Of a DNA stretch of 61,384 nt, positions 51,632-61,334 are shown piece after piece. The stretch is from DAIUFH01 sp036844705 (lineage in GTDB: Bacteria; Bacillota; Clostridia; Tissierellales; Tissierellaceae): assembly GCA_036844705.1 (NCBI GenBank), contig DAIUFH010000005.1, positions 1 to 61,384 on the forward strand, read 5' to 3'. A program made the translations under genes and the position numbers. Within the stretch, counting starts at the first letter, position 1, and each line of letters starts with the position of its first letter. Under the pieces are notes generated by a model. The model saw only the letters and a program-made list of their open reading frames with translations. It did not search any database and was not told the origin of the DNA.

Positions 51632-53758
51632 TTATTCTTCTGTTTTTATTTCTTCTTTCTTATGCTCTTCTTTTTTTGGTTCCTCAGGTAATAAAACCTT
51701 TCTTGATAAATTGATTCTACCCTGATTGTCTATTTCAAGAACCTTTACCAGAATCTCATCTCCGACAGATACAACATCCTCTACCTTAGCTACTCTTTCC
51801 CTGGCTAATTGAGATATATGAACTAGACCTTCCTTACCATTTAATACTTCAACAAAAGCTCCAAAGTTTGTAATCCTTGTAACCTTACCAAGGTATATAT
51901 CTCCAGCTTCAACTTCTTTTACGATATTTGTAATCATCTCTATTGCTTTTGCTCCACCTTCAGAATCAACTGCGGCAATTGATACCTTACCATCATCGTC
52001 AATATCTATTTTTACACCTGTTTCATCAATAATTTTATTGATTATCTTTCCTCCAGGTCCTATGATATCTCTAATTTTATCTGGATTTACCTGCATTGTA
52101 TATATACGAGGAGCATATGGTGATAATTCTTTCTTTGGCTCTGTTATGGTTTCGGACATTTTACCAAGTATAAATAGCCTGCCGATTCTTGCTCTTTCCA
52201 AAGCTTCCTCTAATATAGGTCTGTTGATACCAGCTATCTTGATATCCATTTGAATAGCTGTAATACCATCCTCAGTACCTGCTACCTTAAAGTCCATATC
52301 GCCTAAATGATCCTCCATACCTTGAATATCAGAAAGGATAGCAACCTTGTCATCTGTTTTTATTAAACCCATTGCTATACCTGCTACAGGCGCTTTAATA
52401 GGTACACCAGCATCTAATAATGCTAAAGTACTTCCACAAACACTTGCTTGAGATGTAGAACCATTAGAACTTAAAACCTCTGATACCAATCTAATAGTAT
52501 AAGGAAATACATCTGTAGATGGTATAACAGGCTCCAATGCTCTCTCAGCCAACGCACCATGACCTATCTCTCTTCTTCCAGGCCCCCTCATTGGCCTAGC
52601 TTCACCTACCGAATAAGGTGGGAAATTGTAGTGATGCATATATCTCTTTGACTCATCTTCACCAAGACCATCTATTATTTGAACATCACTTGAAGCTCCT
52701 AATGTAGCAATAGTAAGAACTTGAGTTTGACCCCTTTTAAATAATCCAGAACCATGTGTCCTTGGAAGTAAACCAACCTCTGAGGTAATTGTCCTTATCT
52801 CATCAAGCTTTCTATTATCAGGTCTAATTCCCTCTTCTAGAATTAATCTTCTAACTTCTTCCCTAATAATACTCTCTATAACTTCTGTTATATCTTTACC
52901 ACCTTCAGGATACTCTTCTACGAAAGCTTCCATAATCTCATTGGATACAAGATCAATCTTATCTTCTCTTTCTTGTTTTTCAACGGTATTTATTGCTGAA
53001 ATTAATTTTTGGGTACCATATTCTCTAACTTTAGCTTCTATTTCCGGATCTGCTTTAAAAAGAACTAGTTCATCCTTTTCCTTACCGCAATCACTTACTA
53101 TACCATCAATAAAAGCACAAATTTTTTGGATTTCTTCATGAGCTTTAAGAATTGCCTCTAGCATAGTTTGTTCAGACACTTCATTTGCTCCTGCTTCTAC
53201 CATCATAATTGCATCTTTAGTCCCTGAAACTGTTAAATTTATTTCTGATTTTTCCCTTTCATCAGATCTTGGGTTTACTATAAATTTACCATTGATTAAA
53301 CCCATATGAACTGAACCAGTAGGTCCCTTGAAAGGTATATTCGATATTGATAATGCAATTGATGAACCTATCATAGCTGTGATTTCAGGACTATTATCCT
53401 GATCTACAGATAAAACAGTTGTTATGACTTGTACATCGTTTCTATAGCCATCTGGGAATAATGGTCTAATAGGTCTGTCAATCAATCTAGATGTTAAAAT
53501 TGCCTTTTCACTTGGTCTGCCCTCTCTTTTTATAAAACCCCCAGGTATTTTCCCAACTGAATATAGTTTTTCTTCATAATCTACACTTAAAGGGAAAAAA
53601 TCTATACCTTCTCTTGGTTCTTTAGAAGCTGTAGCAGTAGCCAGGACAACTGTATCACCATACTGAATCAGACAAGCTCCATTAGCTTGTTCTGCGACTT
53701 TTCCTATAGTAACTGTTAAATCTCTTCCGGCTAATTTGTATTGAAACTTCTTTTCCAT
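51632..53758 (-). CDS. pnp: Polyribonucleotide nucleotidyltransferase (PNPase)
   Basis: Phosphorolytic 3-prime exoribonuclease of 708 aa: two RNase PH domains (about 1-210 and 310-540; FFPLSVDYEEKLYSVGKIPGGF, then RPMRGPGRREIGHG), a KH domain (IIGPGGKIINKII) and an S1 domain (GKVTRITNFGAFVEVLNGKEGLVHISQL). A Lys/Glu-rich tail ends it. It follows rpsO as in most bacteria, ATG behind AGGAGGTAT. Confidence 0.97.
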   Translation of the reverse strand: MEKKFQYKLAGRDLTVTIGKVAEQANGACLIQYGDTVVLATATASKEPREGIDFFPLSVDYEEKLYSVGKIPGGFIKREGRPSEKAILTSRLIDRPIRPLFPDGYRNDVQVITTVLSVDQDNSPEITAMIGSSIALSISNIPFKGPTGSVHMGLINGKFIVNPRSDEREKSEINLTVSGTKDAIMMVEAGANEVSEQTMLEAILKAHEEIQKICAFIDGIVSDCGKEKDELVLFKADPEIEAKVREYGTQKLISAINTVEKQEREDKIDLVSNEIMEAFVEEYPEGGKDITEVIESIIREEVRRLILEEGIRPDNRKLDEIRTITSEVGLLPRTHGSGLFKRGQTQVLTIATLGASSDVQIIDGLGEDESKRYMHHYNFPPYSVGEARPMRGPGRREIGHGALAERALEPVIPSTDVFPYTIRLVSEVLSSNGSTSQASVCGSTLALLDAGVPIKAPVAGIAMGLIKTDDKVAILSDIQGMEDHLGDMDFKVAGTEDGITAIQMDIKIAGINRPILEEALERARIGRLFILGKMSETITEPKKELSPYAPRIYTMQVNPDKIRDIIGPGGKIINKIIDETGVKIDIDDDGKVSIAAVDSEGGAKAIEMITNIVKEVEAGDIYLGKVTRITNFGAFVEVLNGKEGLVHISQLARERVAKVEDVVSVGDEILVKVLEIDNQGRINLSRKVLLPEEPKKEEHKKEEIKTEE

Positions 53759-53874
53759 ATAATACCTCCTTCTTTGAATATATATATATTATATCCTTAT
53801 TTATAAAAAACACCATATTAACTAGGTCAAACGAATCTATATATATATTTTTTCACACGCTTGAATAAACTAAT

Positions 53875-53894
53875 GGAGCGGGTAAACCCGCTCC
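53875..53894 (-). terminator. GC-rich hairpin after rpsO
   Basis: GGAGCGGGT and ACCCGCTCC form a perfect 9-bp stem with a 2-nt gap, next to the rpsO stop. The tail is only ATTAGTTTATT, so it may be a weak terminator or a processing site between rpsO and pnp. Confidence 0.55.
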
Positions 53895-53896
53895 TA

Positions 53897-54163
53897 TTAA
53901 CCTCTGATGCCTAATTTTTCAATTAAAGCACGATATCTTTCGATATCCTTTTTTGCTAAATATTTCATAAGTCCTCTTCTTTGACCAACCATTTTTAAAA
54001 GTCCTCTTCTTGAATGGTGATCTTTTTTATTAGCCTTTAAGTGTTCATTTACAGAATTGATCCTGTAAGTTAAAAGTGCTATTTGAACCTCTGGTGAACC
54101 TGTATCACCTTCATGCACCTTATAATCATTGATAATTTGATTCTTTACATCCTTTGTTAACAT
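53897..54163 (-). CDS. rpsO: 30S ribosomal protein S15
   Basis: An 88-aa primary 16S rRNA-binding protein. GDTGSPEVQIALLTYRINSVNEHLK and HHSRRGLLKMVGQRRGLMKYL are the conserved S15 blocks. ATG behind TGGAGGTG. A 107-nt leader precedes it. Confidence 0.97.
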   Translation of the reverse strand: MLTKDVKNQIINDYKVHEGDTGSPEVQIALLTYRINSVNEHLKANKKDHHSRRGLLKMVGQRRGLMKYLAKKDIERYRALIEKLGIRG

Positions 54164-54270
54164 TTGTAAAACACCTCCAAATTTATATATCCACCTATAG
54201 CAAAGTAATCGCCGAGGAACGTAAAACCTAGCATTAGGTAATCTTTAACATCAATATGATATCATATACA
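54164..54270 (-). promoter_or_regulatory. rpsO leader, possible autoregulatory RNA
   Basis: The leader contains a short CCTA-ATGC-TAGG hairpin followed by a GC-richer stretch (TTCCTCGGCGATTAC) before the ribosome site. S15 leaders often bind S15 for feedback control, but I cannot fold it reliably, so this is a suggestion only. An ATGATATCAT palindrome at about 54257-54266 may belong to a promoter. Confidence 0.3.
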
Positions 54271-55203
54271 TCATGAATTGTAAACATTTTTTCTCTTTGC
54301 CTTTATAGAATCTATATCAGCAAATACTTGCTCTTTCAATAAATCAACGCTATCAAACTTAATCTCATCTCTTAGATATTCTATAAATAACAATTCAATA
54401 TTTCTATTGTATATATTTTTATTAAAATCTATTATATGACTTTCTATCTTTATAGAATTTTCCGCAAAAGTAGGATTATATCCTACACTGGTAGCACTTA
54501 AATAAATTTTGTTGTCCACTATTGTTTCTGTACTATATACTCCATATTTAGGTATTACATAATTAATTTCCGGGACAATATTTGCCGTAGGAAATCCCAA
54601 TTTGCTTCCTAGCTCTTTCCCCTTAACTACCTTTCCAATTATGGAGTAGTCTCTCCCTAGCATTTGGTTTGCCTTATTCATATCACCATTTAATATGGAT
54701 TGTCTAATTCTTGAACTACTTACGATATTTCCTTCAAAATAAATTGGATTAAATATGATTACCTCTACTCCATATTTTTCTCCAAGTTTAAGTAATGTAT
54801 TAGTATCTCCAGATGCCTTATAGCCAAATCTATAATCAATTCCCACGACAATGGTTTTGACATTTAGCCTATTTATGAGTATCTCTACAAAAAATTCATC
54901 AGGAGATAATTTCCTGATATCATCATTAAAAGGCATATTATAAACAATATCAATTCCTAGATTTTCTATAAATCTACTTTTCTGCTCAAATGTACTTAAC
55001 AACAACGGGCCTACCGAATCAACTAGTGTGCGTGTATGATTTTTAAATAATAAAACAGAACTTTTCAGTCCTCTTAATTTTGAAATGTTTATTAGCTTTT
55101 TTATTAATTGCTGATGACCTATATGAACACCATCAAAATTACCCAATGCAATAGCTGTACTAAATCTTGTCTCTTCATAATTTTCTATATTTATTAATTC
55201 CAT
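54271..55203 (-). CDS. ribF: Bifunctional riboflavin kinase / FAD synthetase
   Basis: Makes FMN and FAD. 310 aa: an N-terminal nucleotidyltransferase domain (ALGNFDGVHIGHQQLI, then GIDYRFGYKASGD and SSSRIR) and a C-terminal flavokinase barrel (GKVVKGKELGSKLGFPTANI). It is 8 nt downstream of truB, as in Bacillus. Confidence 0.96.
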   Translation of the reverse strand: MELINIENYEETRFSTAIALGNFDGVHIGHQQLIKKLINISKLRGLKSSVLLFKNHTRTLVDSVGPLLLSTFEQKSRFIENLGIDIVYNMPFNDDIRKLSPDEFFVEILINRLNVKTIVVGIDYRFGYKASGDTNTLLKLGEKYGVEVIIFNPIYFEGNIVSSSRIRQSILNGDMNKANQMLGRDYSIIGKVVKGKELGSKLGFPTANIVPEINYVIPKYGVYSTETIVDNKIYLSATSVGYNPTFAENSIKIESHIIDFNKNIYNRNIELLFIEYLRDEIKFDSVDLLKEQVFADIDSIKAKRKNVYNS

Positions 55204-55211
55204 TATCTCAC

Positions 55212-56099
55212 CTATATAAAAACTTTACTCATTTTTAAATAAAGATTATTTCCTTTTTCAATAATTGTACCTATGCCTATAAATTGATTTAAACAATATA
55301 TTCTATAAAGCTTATCCAAGGATATAACTTGTTTTTGATTAATTCTAATTTGCACTCCATTAACTATTTTTTTATACATTTCTCCCGGAACTTCAATTTT
55401 ATTTAAATGTTCTACAGCCTTGTCTATAGGCGTTATAATATCGATTAATTCCCTCTTTGGTAAAGTCTTTAAATATTCCATGCTATATGCACTTTCTATT
55501 TTAAAACTGCCTACACCAACTCTTATTAGAAATGACATATAACCATAGGTGCCAAGGTCCTTTCCGATATCATCACATAAAGTCCTGATATATGTGCCTC
55601 TTGAGCATTTTGTATAAAATATAATCTTTTTGTTATCATAATTATCTAATATTCTAATATCTTTAATATTTACTTTTCGTGGTTCTCTTTCAATTTCTTT
55701 ACCTTCTCGGGCTAATTCATAAAGCTTTTTGCCATTTACCTTTAAGGCTGAATACATAGGAGGAACCTGATATATAATACCCTTGAACTTGTTAAATGAA
55801 TTTGTAATTTCATCCTCACTCACACTTTTAATCGACGAATTAAGAATTTTTCCTTCTTCATCCTGTGTATCGGTTGCAAAACCAAGAGTTAGTTCACCTA
55901 TATATTCCTTGTCAACCTCCAGTAAATATTCAGAAATTCTTGTTGCCTTTCCAATACATATAGGTAGGACACCAGTAGCATTAGGATCAAGCGTACCAGT
56001 ATGACCTACCTTTTTAGTATTTAGTAGTTTTCGAAAAAAATATACTGCATCATGAGAAGTCATGCCACTTGGTTTGAAAAAATTAATTACTCCATCCAT
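55212..56099 (-). CDS. truB: tRNA pseudouridine-55 synthase
   Basis: A 295-aa synthase making pseudouridine 55 in the T-loop. The catalytic Asp lies in HTGTLDPNATGVLPI; FFKPSGMTSHDAV and CSRGTYIRTLCDDIG are further conserved blocks. A divergent PUA-like end follows. The order rbfA-nrnA-truB-ribF is conserved in Firmicutes. Confidence 0.96.
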   Translation of the reverse strand: MDGVINFFKPSGMTSHDAVYFFRKLLNTKKVGHTGTLDPNATGVLPICIGKATRISEYLLEVDKEYIGELTLGFATDTQDEEGKILNSSIKSVSEDEITNSFNKFKGIIYQVPPMYSALKVNGKKLYELAREGKEIEREPRKVNIKDIRILDNYDNKKIIFYTKCSRGTYIRTLCDDIGKDLGTYGYMSFLIRVGVGSFKIESAYSMEYLKTLPKRELIDIITPIDKAVEHLNKIEVPGEMYKKIVNGVQIRINQKQVISLDKLYRIYCLNQFIGIGTIIEKGNNLYLKMSKVFI

Positions 56100-56103
56100 A
56101 CAA

Positions 56104-57063
56104 TCACCATAAACTCATAATTTTTTCAATTATAAGCCTTTCAGCATCATCAATATTTTTATTAATTGTACATCCAGCTGCTCTAATATGTCCTCCTCCA
56201 TTAAATGCAGCACAAATTTCAGATACATTGACAATTTCTTTACTTCTCAGACTAACTTTTATTTCATTTTTGTTGTATTCTTTTAATAAACAGGCAACTT
56301 CTACGCCTTTTATATCTCTTATAAAGGATATAATCCCTTCCGTATCCTCCATTTTTGCATTAACTTTTGATAGCATATCCTGGGTCACCTTTATAGAGGT
56401 TATTTTATTATCGTTATAATATTTTATAGTATTTATGGAATTGATAAATAAATTTGTTCTCTCAACACTTCTACTTTGATATAAATTAATATTAATTTTG
56501 CCTACTTCTACCCCAGATTCTATAAGCTTTGATATTATTTCATGGGTTTTATATGTTACGCTTGAATACATAAAACTTCCTGTATCAGTACTAATTGCAG
56601 TATATAGACAATCTGCTATTTCTTTATCTATATCTATTCCCAATCTAACAATCAACTCATAGACTAATTCACCAGTTGCAGCAGACTTATCATCTACTAA
56701 ATTACAATCTCCAAAAAATGTATTGCTAATATGATGATCAATATTTATTACATATTTGGATTTATCCAGCAGACATTTATATTTACCTAATCTATCAATG
56801 TCACTGCAATCTAATACCAAAAACAATTCAATATCTTCTACATCATATTCCTTAATTGTATTAACTTCAGGTAAAAAAAGATAGTCTGAAGGTATATCAT
56901 CCGTTTTAAATATATGCACATCTTTATTTATCTTTCTTAATGCAAGTCCTAAAGCAAGAATGGAACCAATATTATCGCCATCAGGGTTTATATGAGAAGC
57001 AATATATATATCATTTGAACTATTGATAATATCCACTATTTTTTTTATACTATTGTTTTTCAT
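56104..57063 (-). CDS. nrnA: DHH phosphoesterase, nanoRNase / pAp phosphatase
   Basis: Degrades 2-5 nt RNAs and dephosphorylates pAp. 319 aa from the ATG at 57063 (AAAGGAAG in front), overlapping rbfA by 14 nt. Metal motifs: ASHINPDGDNIGS, VLDCSD, NIDHHISN (the DHH), and the C-terminal DHHA1 motif FNGGGHIRAAG. Cytoplasmic. Confidence 0.93.
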   Translation of the reverse strand: MKNNSIKKIVDIINSSNDIYIASHINPDGDNIGSILALGLALRKINKDVHIFKTDDIPSDYLFLPEVNTIKEYDVEDIELFLVLDCSDIDRLGKYKCLLDKSKYVINIDHHISNTFFGDCNLVDDKSAATGELVYELIVRLGIDIDKEIADCLYTAISTDTGSFMYSSVTYKTHEIISKLIESGVEVGKININLYQSRSVERTNLFINSINTIKYYNDNKITSIKVTQDMLSKVNAKMEDTEGIISFIRDIKGVEVACLLKEYNKNEIKVSLRSKEIVNVSEICAAFNGGGHIRAAGCTINKNIDDAERLIIEKIMSLW

Positions 57064-57424
57064 CTTGACTTCCTTTATTATCCTTGTTGACTTCATCTAT
57101 CAATTTAGAAAGGCTAATTGCTTTTTCAATGGATTCATCCAGATGAAAGATAGGCTCAGGAGCATATCTTAAATCCATTCTATTGCCAATTTCCTTACGT
57201 ATAAATCCCTTAGCACTATTTAATCCTTCTATTGTATCTTTTTTTTCTATTTCATCCCCTAATACCGATATATATATTCTGGCATAACTTAAATCTCTGG
57301 TTACCTCAACTCTTGTAACACTTGCCATAGGACTAATTCTCGGATCCTTTAATCCATTAATTATTAAATCCGATACTATTTTTCTTACTTCCTCAGAGAT
57401 TCTATTGATTCTCTTAATGTTCAT
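57050..57424 (-). CDS. rbfA: Ribosome-binding factor A
   Basis: A 124-aa KH-fold cold-shock assembly factor of the 30S subunit. RINRISEEVRKIVSDLI, then TRVEVTRDLSYARIYISVLG and LRYAPEPIFHLDES, are the conserved elements. It lies between infB and nrnA as usual. Confidence 0.95.
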   Translation of the reverse strand: MNIKRINRISEEVRKIVSDLIINGLKDPRISPMASVTRVEVTRDLSYARIYISVLGDEIEKKDTIEGLNSAKGFIRKEIGNRMDLRYAPEPIFHLDESIEKAISLSKLIDEVNKDNKGSQDEKQ

Positions 57425-57434
57425 ATTTACACCT

Positions 57435-59504
57435 CTATTTACTTTCTACTTCCTTTAAAATGTAGGCTTCTAATGTATCTCCTTCTTTTACATCATTATA
57501 ATTGTCTAATCCAAGGCCTGCTTCAAAGCCAGATTGTACCTCCCTAGCATCATCCTTGAATCTCTTTAATGATGAAACAGAACCATCATATATAACCACA
57601 TCATTTCTTAAAAGACGTATCTTGGAATTTCTTGTGATTTTACCATTTACTACATATATACCAGCTATTGTACTTCCATTTGGTATTCTAAATGTAGCTC
57701 TTACCTGAGCTCTTCCTTGTACTTCCTCAACAATCTTTGGAGCATGCATTCCCTTTACAGCTGCCTGAATATCCTCTATGGCTTCATATATTACCCTATA
57801 AGTTCTGATATCAACTTCTTCTTTTTTGGCTACATCTATGGCATTTAGATTTGGACGTACATTAAATCCAATGACTAAAGCATTTGACGCAGATGCTAGC
57901 ATGATGTCACTTTCTGTTATACCGCCTACTCCTCCATGAATAACATTTATTCTGACTTCATCGGTATCAAGCTTTTCTAAGGATTGAGTAAGTGCTTCTA
58001 TAGAGCCCCTTACATCAGCCTTTATTATCAAATTTAAATCTTTGATTTCACCTTGTTTGATTTTTTCAAATAAATCATCTAATGATACCTTCGTTGTTGA
58101 TTTCATTTGTTCTCTAATCTGATCCTTTTTAGCTTCTGCAATTTGCCTTGCTTTTTTCTCATCTTCTACAGCATAAAGCAAATCTCCTGAATTAGGAACT
58201 TCAGATAAACCTAAAATCAAAACCGGAATGGAAGGAGCAGCTTTTTTGACCTTCTTTCCCTTATCATCGAACATTGCCCTAATTCGACCACTGGCTGTGC
58301 CAGATACTACCATATCTCCAACTTTTAGCGTGCCCTTTTGAACAAGTACAGTGGCTACTGGACCTCTACCTTTATCAAGTTGTGCTTCAACTATTGTACC
58401 TACAGCATTTCTATTAGGATTTGCCTTGAGCTCCTGCATTTCCGCTACCAATAGAATCATTTCAAGTATATCTTCAATTCCAGTTCTTTGTTTAGCAGAT
58501 ACTGGTACTGTAATAGTATCCCCACCCCAATCTTCTGGAATTAATCCATTTTCAACCAATTCCTGCTTAATTCTTTCAATATTCGAATCTGGTTTGTCAA
58601 TTTTATTTATTGCTACTATTATTGGAACCTTTGCAGCTTTAGCATGGGCAATTGCTTCAATTGTCTGTGGCATTACACCGTCATCTGCGGCTACAACCAA
58701 TACTGCGATATCCGTAACTTGCGCGCCTCTTGCTCTCATTGCAGTAAAAGCCTCATGACCAGGTGTATCTAGAAATACAACCTTCTTACCATTTACATTA
58801 ACTGTATAGGCTCCTATATGCTGAGTGATTCCACCGGCTTCACCCTTGGTTACACTAGTATGTCTTATTGCATCCAATAGAGATGTCTTTCCGTGGTCAA
58901 CATGACCCATGACAGTCACTACAGGTGGTCTATATTTTAAATCCTCCGGCTTATCTTCAAAATCTAAATCAAAATCATCTATATCATTCTCAGTTTTTAT
59001 AATATTTACCTTTACACCAAATTCATCGGCTACTAAAGCTGCTACCTCTGCATCTATAGACTGATTTTGTGTGGCCATAACACCTAATCCGATTAGTTTG
59101 GAAATTATTTGTGATGAGTTTACTCCCAACTTTTCTGCTAAATCTCTAACTACAATGCTTTCTTGAATATCTATAAAACCATCTCCCTTATTATCATTTA
59201 TATCCTTCTCATTTGTAGTCAAATGCTTATTTGACTTGTTCTTATTCTTTTTGTTTTTGTTTTTTCTTCGATTATTATTTACTTCATCATTTTCCTTATC
59301 TACTGGTGGTTCAACTATTTCTGTCTTAATTTCTTCTTCTTTAGGTGTTTCACTTAAAAGCTCTCTTATTAACTCAGCATTTTCAGCTTCAATCGTACTC
59401 ATATGACTATTAACTGTTAAATCTAAACCTTCGATTTTCTCAATTAACTCTTTACTTGACATATTTAGCTCTTTTGCTAACTCATATACTCTAACTTTTG
59501 TCAT
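57435..59504 (-). CDS. infB: Translation initiation factor IF-2
   Basis: A 689-aa GTPase placing initiator tRNA. Two short IF2-N domains (about 1-50 and 110-160) flank a Lys/Asn-rich linker; the G domain has GHVDHGKTSLLD (G1), DTPGH (G3) and NKID (G4); domains II-IV follow. It is somewhat short, because of the small N-terminal region. Confidence 0.97.
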   Translation of the reverse strand: MTKVRVYELAKELNMSSKELIEKIEGLDLTVNSHMSTIEAENAELIRELLSETPKEEEIKTEIVEPPVDKENDEVNNNRRKNKNKKNKNKSNKHLTTNEKDINDNKGDGFIDIQESIVVRDLAEKLGVNSSQIISKLIGLGVMATQNQSIDAEVAALVADEFGVKVNIIKTENDIDDFDLDFEDKPEDLKYRPPVVTVMGHVDHGKTSLLDAIRHTSVTKGEAGGITQHIGAYTVNVNGKKVVFLDTPGHEAFTAMRARGAQVTDIAVLVVAADDGVMPQTIEAIAHAKAAKVPIIVAINKIDKPDSNIERIKQELVENGLIPEDWGGDTITVPVSAKQRTGIEDILEMILLVAEMQELKANPNRNAVGTIVEAQLDKGRGPVATVLVQKGTLKVGDMVVSGTASGRIRAMFDDKGKKVKKAAPSIPVLILGLSEVPNSGDLLYAVEDEKKARQIAEAKKDQIREQMKSTTKVSLDDLFEKIKQGEIKDLNLIIKADVRGSIEALTQSLEKLDTDEVRINVIHGGVGGITESDIMLASASNALVIGFNVRPNLNAIDVAKKEEVDIRTYRVIYEAIEDIQAAVKGMHAPKIVEEVQGRAQVRATFRIPNGSTIAGIYVVNGKITRNSKIRLLRNDVVIYDGSVSSLKRFKDDAREVQSGFEAGLGLDNYNDVKEGDTLEAYILKEVESK

Positions 59505-59516
59505 ACTTTACACCTC

Positions 59517-59810
59517 CTATTTTTTTAAGGTGAAATCATTATTTTCTATGACCTCTTTCAACTTATTATATACATCTTCGGTTATTTCAGTTTCAAGGCT
59601 CCTTGCAAATTTCTTTGTCTTATAAGCTGCCTCAAAGCATTCTACTGTAGGGCATATATAAGCACCACGTCCATTTAATTTGCCCGTTAGATCTACACTC
59701 ACTTCATTTTGATTGTTTTTAACTATTCTTATTAGCTCTTTTTTTGGTTTGCTCTCACCGCATCCAATACATTTTCTTAGAGGAATCTTTTTAACCTTCA
59801 AAACTCTCAC
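59517..59810 (-). CDS. ylxR: YlxR family RNA-binding protein (RnpM)
   Basis: A 97-aa basic protein. PLRKCIGCGESKPKKELIRIV and GRGAYICPTVECFEAA are the YlxR/DUF448 signature. In Bacillus it binds RNase P RNA. It normally sits between nusA and ylxQ; here it is followed directly by infB after 12 nt, and ylxQ is missing. Confidence 0.93.
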   Translation of the reverse strand: MRVLKVKKIPLRKCIGCGESKPKKELIRIVKNNQNEVSVDLTGKLNGRGAYICPTVECFEAAYKTKKFARSLETEITEDVYNKLKEVIENNDFTLKK

Positions 59811-59816
59811 CCCTCC

Positions 59817-60857
59817 CTATAAGGCTTCGTACTGACTCTCAGATTTAATATCAATTTTCCAATTTGTCAATTTAGCAGCTAACCTTGCATTTTGACCTTC
59901 TTTACCTATGGCCAATGAAAGCTGATAATCAGGGACAATAACCATAGCAGATTTTTCTTTTTCATTTACTATAGTTTTCACTACTTTTGAAGGACTTAAG
60001 CTATTTGTAATAAATTCCTCCATGTTTTTACTCCATATTACTATATCAATTTTTTCTCCATTTAGTTCATCAACAATCGCCTTTACTCTACTGCCCTTGA
60101 ATCCAACACATGCCCCCAATGCATCTACATCGGGATCCTTAGAGAAAACAGCAATCTTTGTACGGGAACCAGCCTCTCTTGATATTGAATAAATTTCTAC
60201 GATACCTTCATTTATCTCAGGTACCTCTAGTTCAAATAGTCTTTTTACAAGACTAGTATGTGCTCTTGATAGTACTATTTGTGGTCCCTTAGTAGTTTTC
60301 TTTACTTCCAGAATTATTAATTTTAATCTGTCACCCTGCTTATATTCTTCCCCTTCAATCTGTTCTGAAGGTGTTAATACACCTTCTATTTTGCCAAGGT
60401 CAATATAAACATTGTTTTTAGCAATTCTCTGAATTTGGCCTGTTATTATTTCATTTTCTCTATTTATAAATTCATCATATATCACATCTCGTTCAGCATC
60501 CTTTATTCTCTGTATTACTACTTGTTTAGCTGTCTGAGCTGCAATTCTTCCAAAGTCCCTAGGAGTGATTTCAATTTTTACTAAATCACCAAGTTCATTT
60601 TTAGCATCAATAGCCTTCGCATCTTCAAGTGATATTTGAAGTAACTCATCTTCTACAGTTTCAACTACATCTTTGGTTGCAAACACTCTAACCTTACCTG
60701 TTTCCCTGTCCATTTCAACTAATACATTCTGTGCAGAACCAAAATTTTTCTTATAACTTGATATTAAAGCCGATTCCAATGCATCAAATATTATATCTTT
60801 AGAGATACCCTTCTCTTTTTCAATTTCATGAAGGGCTTCTATAAAATCTCCATTCAT
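59817..60857 (-). CDS. nusA: Transcription termination/antitermination factor NusA
   Basis: A 346-aa RNA polymerase-binding factor: N-terminal domain (about 1-125), S1 domain (about 135-200; GQIQRIAKNNVYIDLGKIEG) and two KH domains (VGFKGSRVKAIVDEL, AIGKEGQNARLAAKLT). No C-terminal acidic repeats, as in most Firmicutes. ATG behind AAGGAGGAAA. Confidence 0.96.
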   Translation of the reverse strand: MNGDFIEALHEIEKEKGISKDIIFDALESALISSYKKNFGSAQNVLVEMDRETGKVRVFATKDVVETVEDELLQISLEDAKAIDAKNELGDLVKIEITPRDFGRIAAQTAKQVVIQRIKDAERDVIYDEFINRENEIITGQIQRIAKNNVYIDLGKIEGVLTPSEQIEGEEYKQGDRLKLIILEVKKTTKGPQIVLSRAHTSLVKRLFELEVPEINEGIVEIYSISREAGSRTKIAVFSKDPDVDALGACVGFKGSRVKAIVDELNGEKIDIVIWSKNMEEFITNSLSPSKVVKTIVNEKEKSAMVIVPDYQLSLAIGKEGQNARLAAKLTNWKIDIKSESQYEAL

Positions 60858-60869
60858 TATTTTTCCTCC

Positions 60870-61334
60870 TTAAAATTTTAATGCTAACTTAATATTTGAA
60901 ACTGATTGACGAGGTATTTCAATTAAAGCATTAACTTCATCCTTAATAATTATTAAATCCTCATTATAATTTTCTAATCTACCCTCATACATCTTTTTGT
61001 TATTTATAGGAGTATATAAACTTATTTCAATATCCTTACCTAAATTTCTTTTAAGGTCCTTATCTGTTTTTAAAGGTCTATCCAACCCCGGAGATGATAC
61101 CTCTAAGTAATAAGCAGTGCTGATTGGATCTTTCTTATCTAATTTATCGCTTAGAATCTCACTCATATTCTGACAATCATCTAAGGTTATTCCACCAGGT
61201 TTATCAATATACACTCTTAAATAGTAACTTCCAAATTCCTTTAAATATTCTACATCCACAAGCTCATAATCTAAACTCAATGCAATCGGATTACAGATAT
61301 CAATTACTTCTCTTAATATTTCCTTCTTATTCAT
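60870..61334 (-). CDS. rimP: Ribosome maturation factor RimP
   Basis: A 154-aa 30S-assembly factor. YELVDVEYLKEFGSYYLRVYIDKPGGITLDDC and LEVSSPGLDRPLKTDKDLKR are diagnostic; an Sm-like C-terminal domain follows. First complete gene of the rimP-nusA-ylxR-infB operon. Its ATG overlaps the TGA of the preceding frame by 2 nt. Confidence 0.95.
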   Translation of the reverse strand: MNKKEILREVIDICNPIALSLDYELVDVEYLKEFGSYYLRVYIDKPGGITLDDCQNMSEILSDKLDKKDPISTAYYLEVSSPGLDRPLKTDKDLKRNLGKDIEISLYTPINNKKMYEGRLENYNEDLIIIKDEVNALIEIPRQSVSNIKLALKF

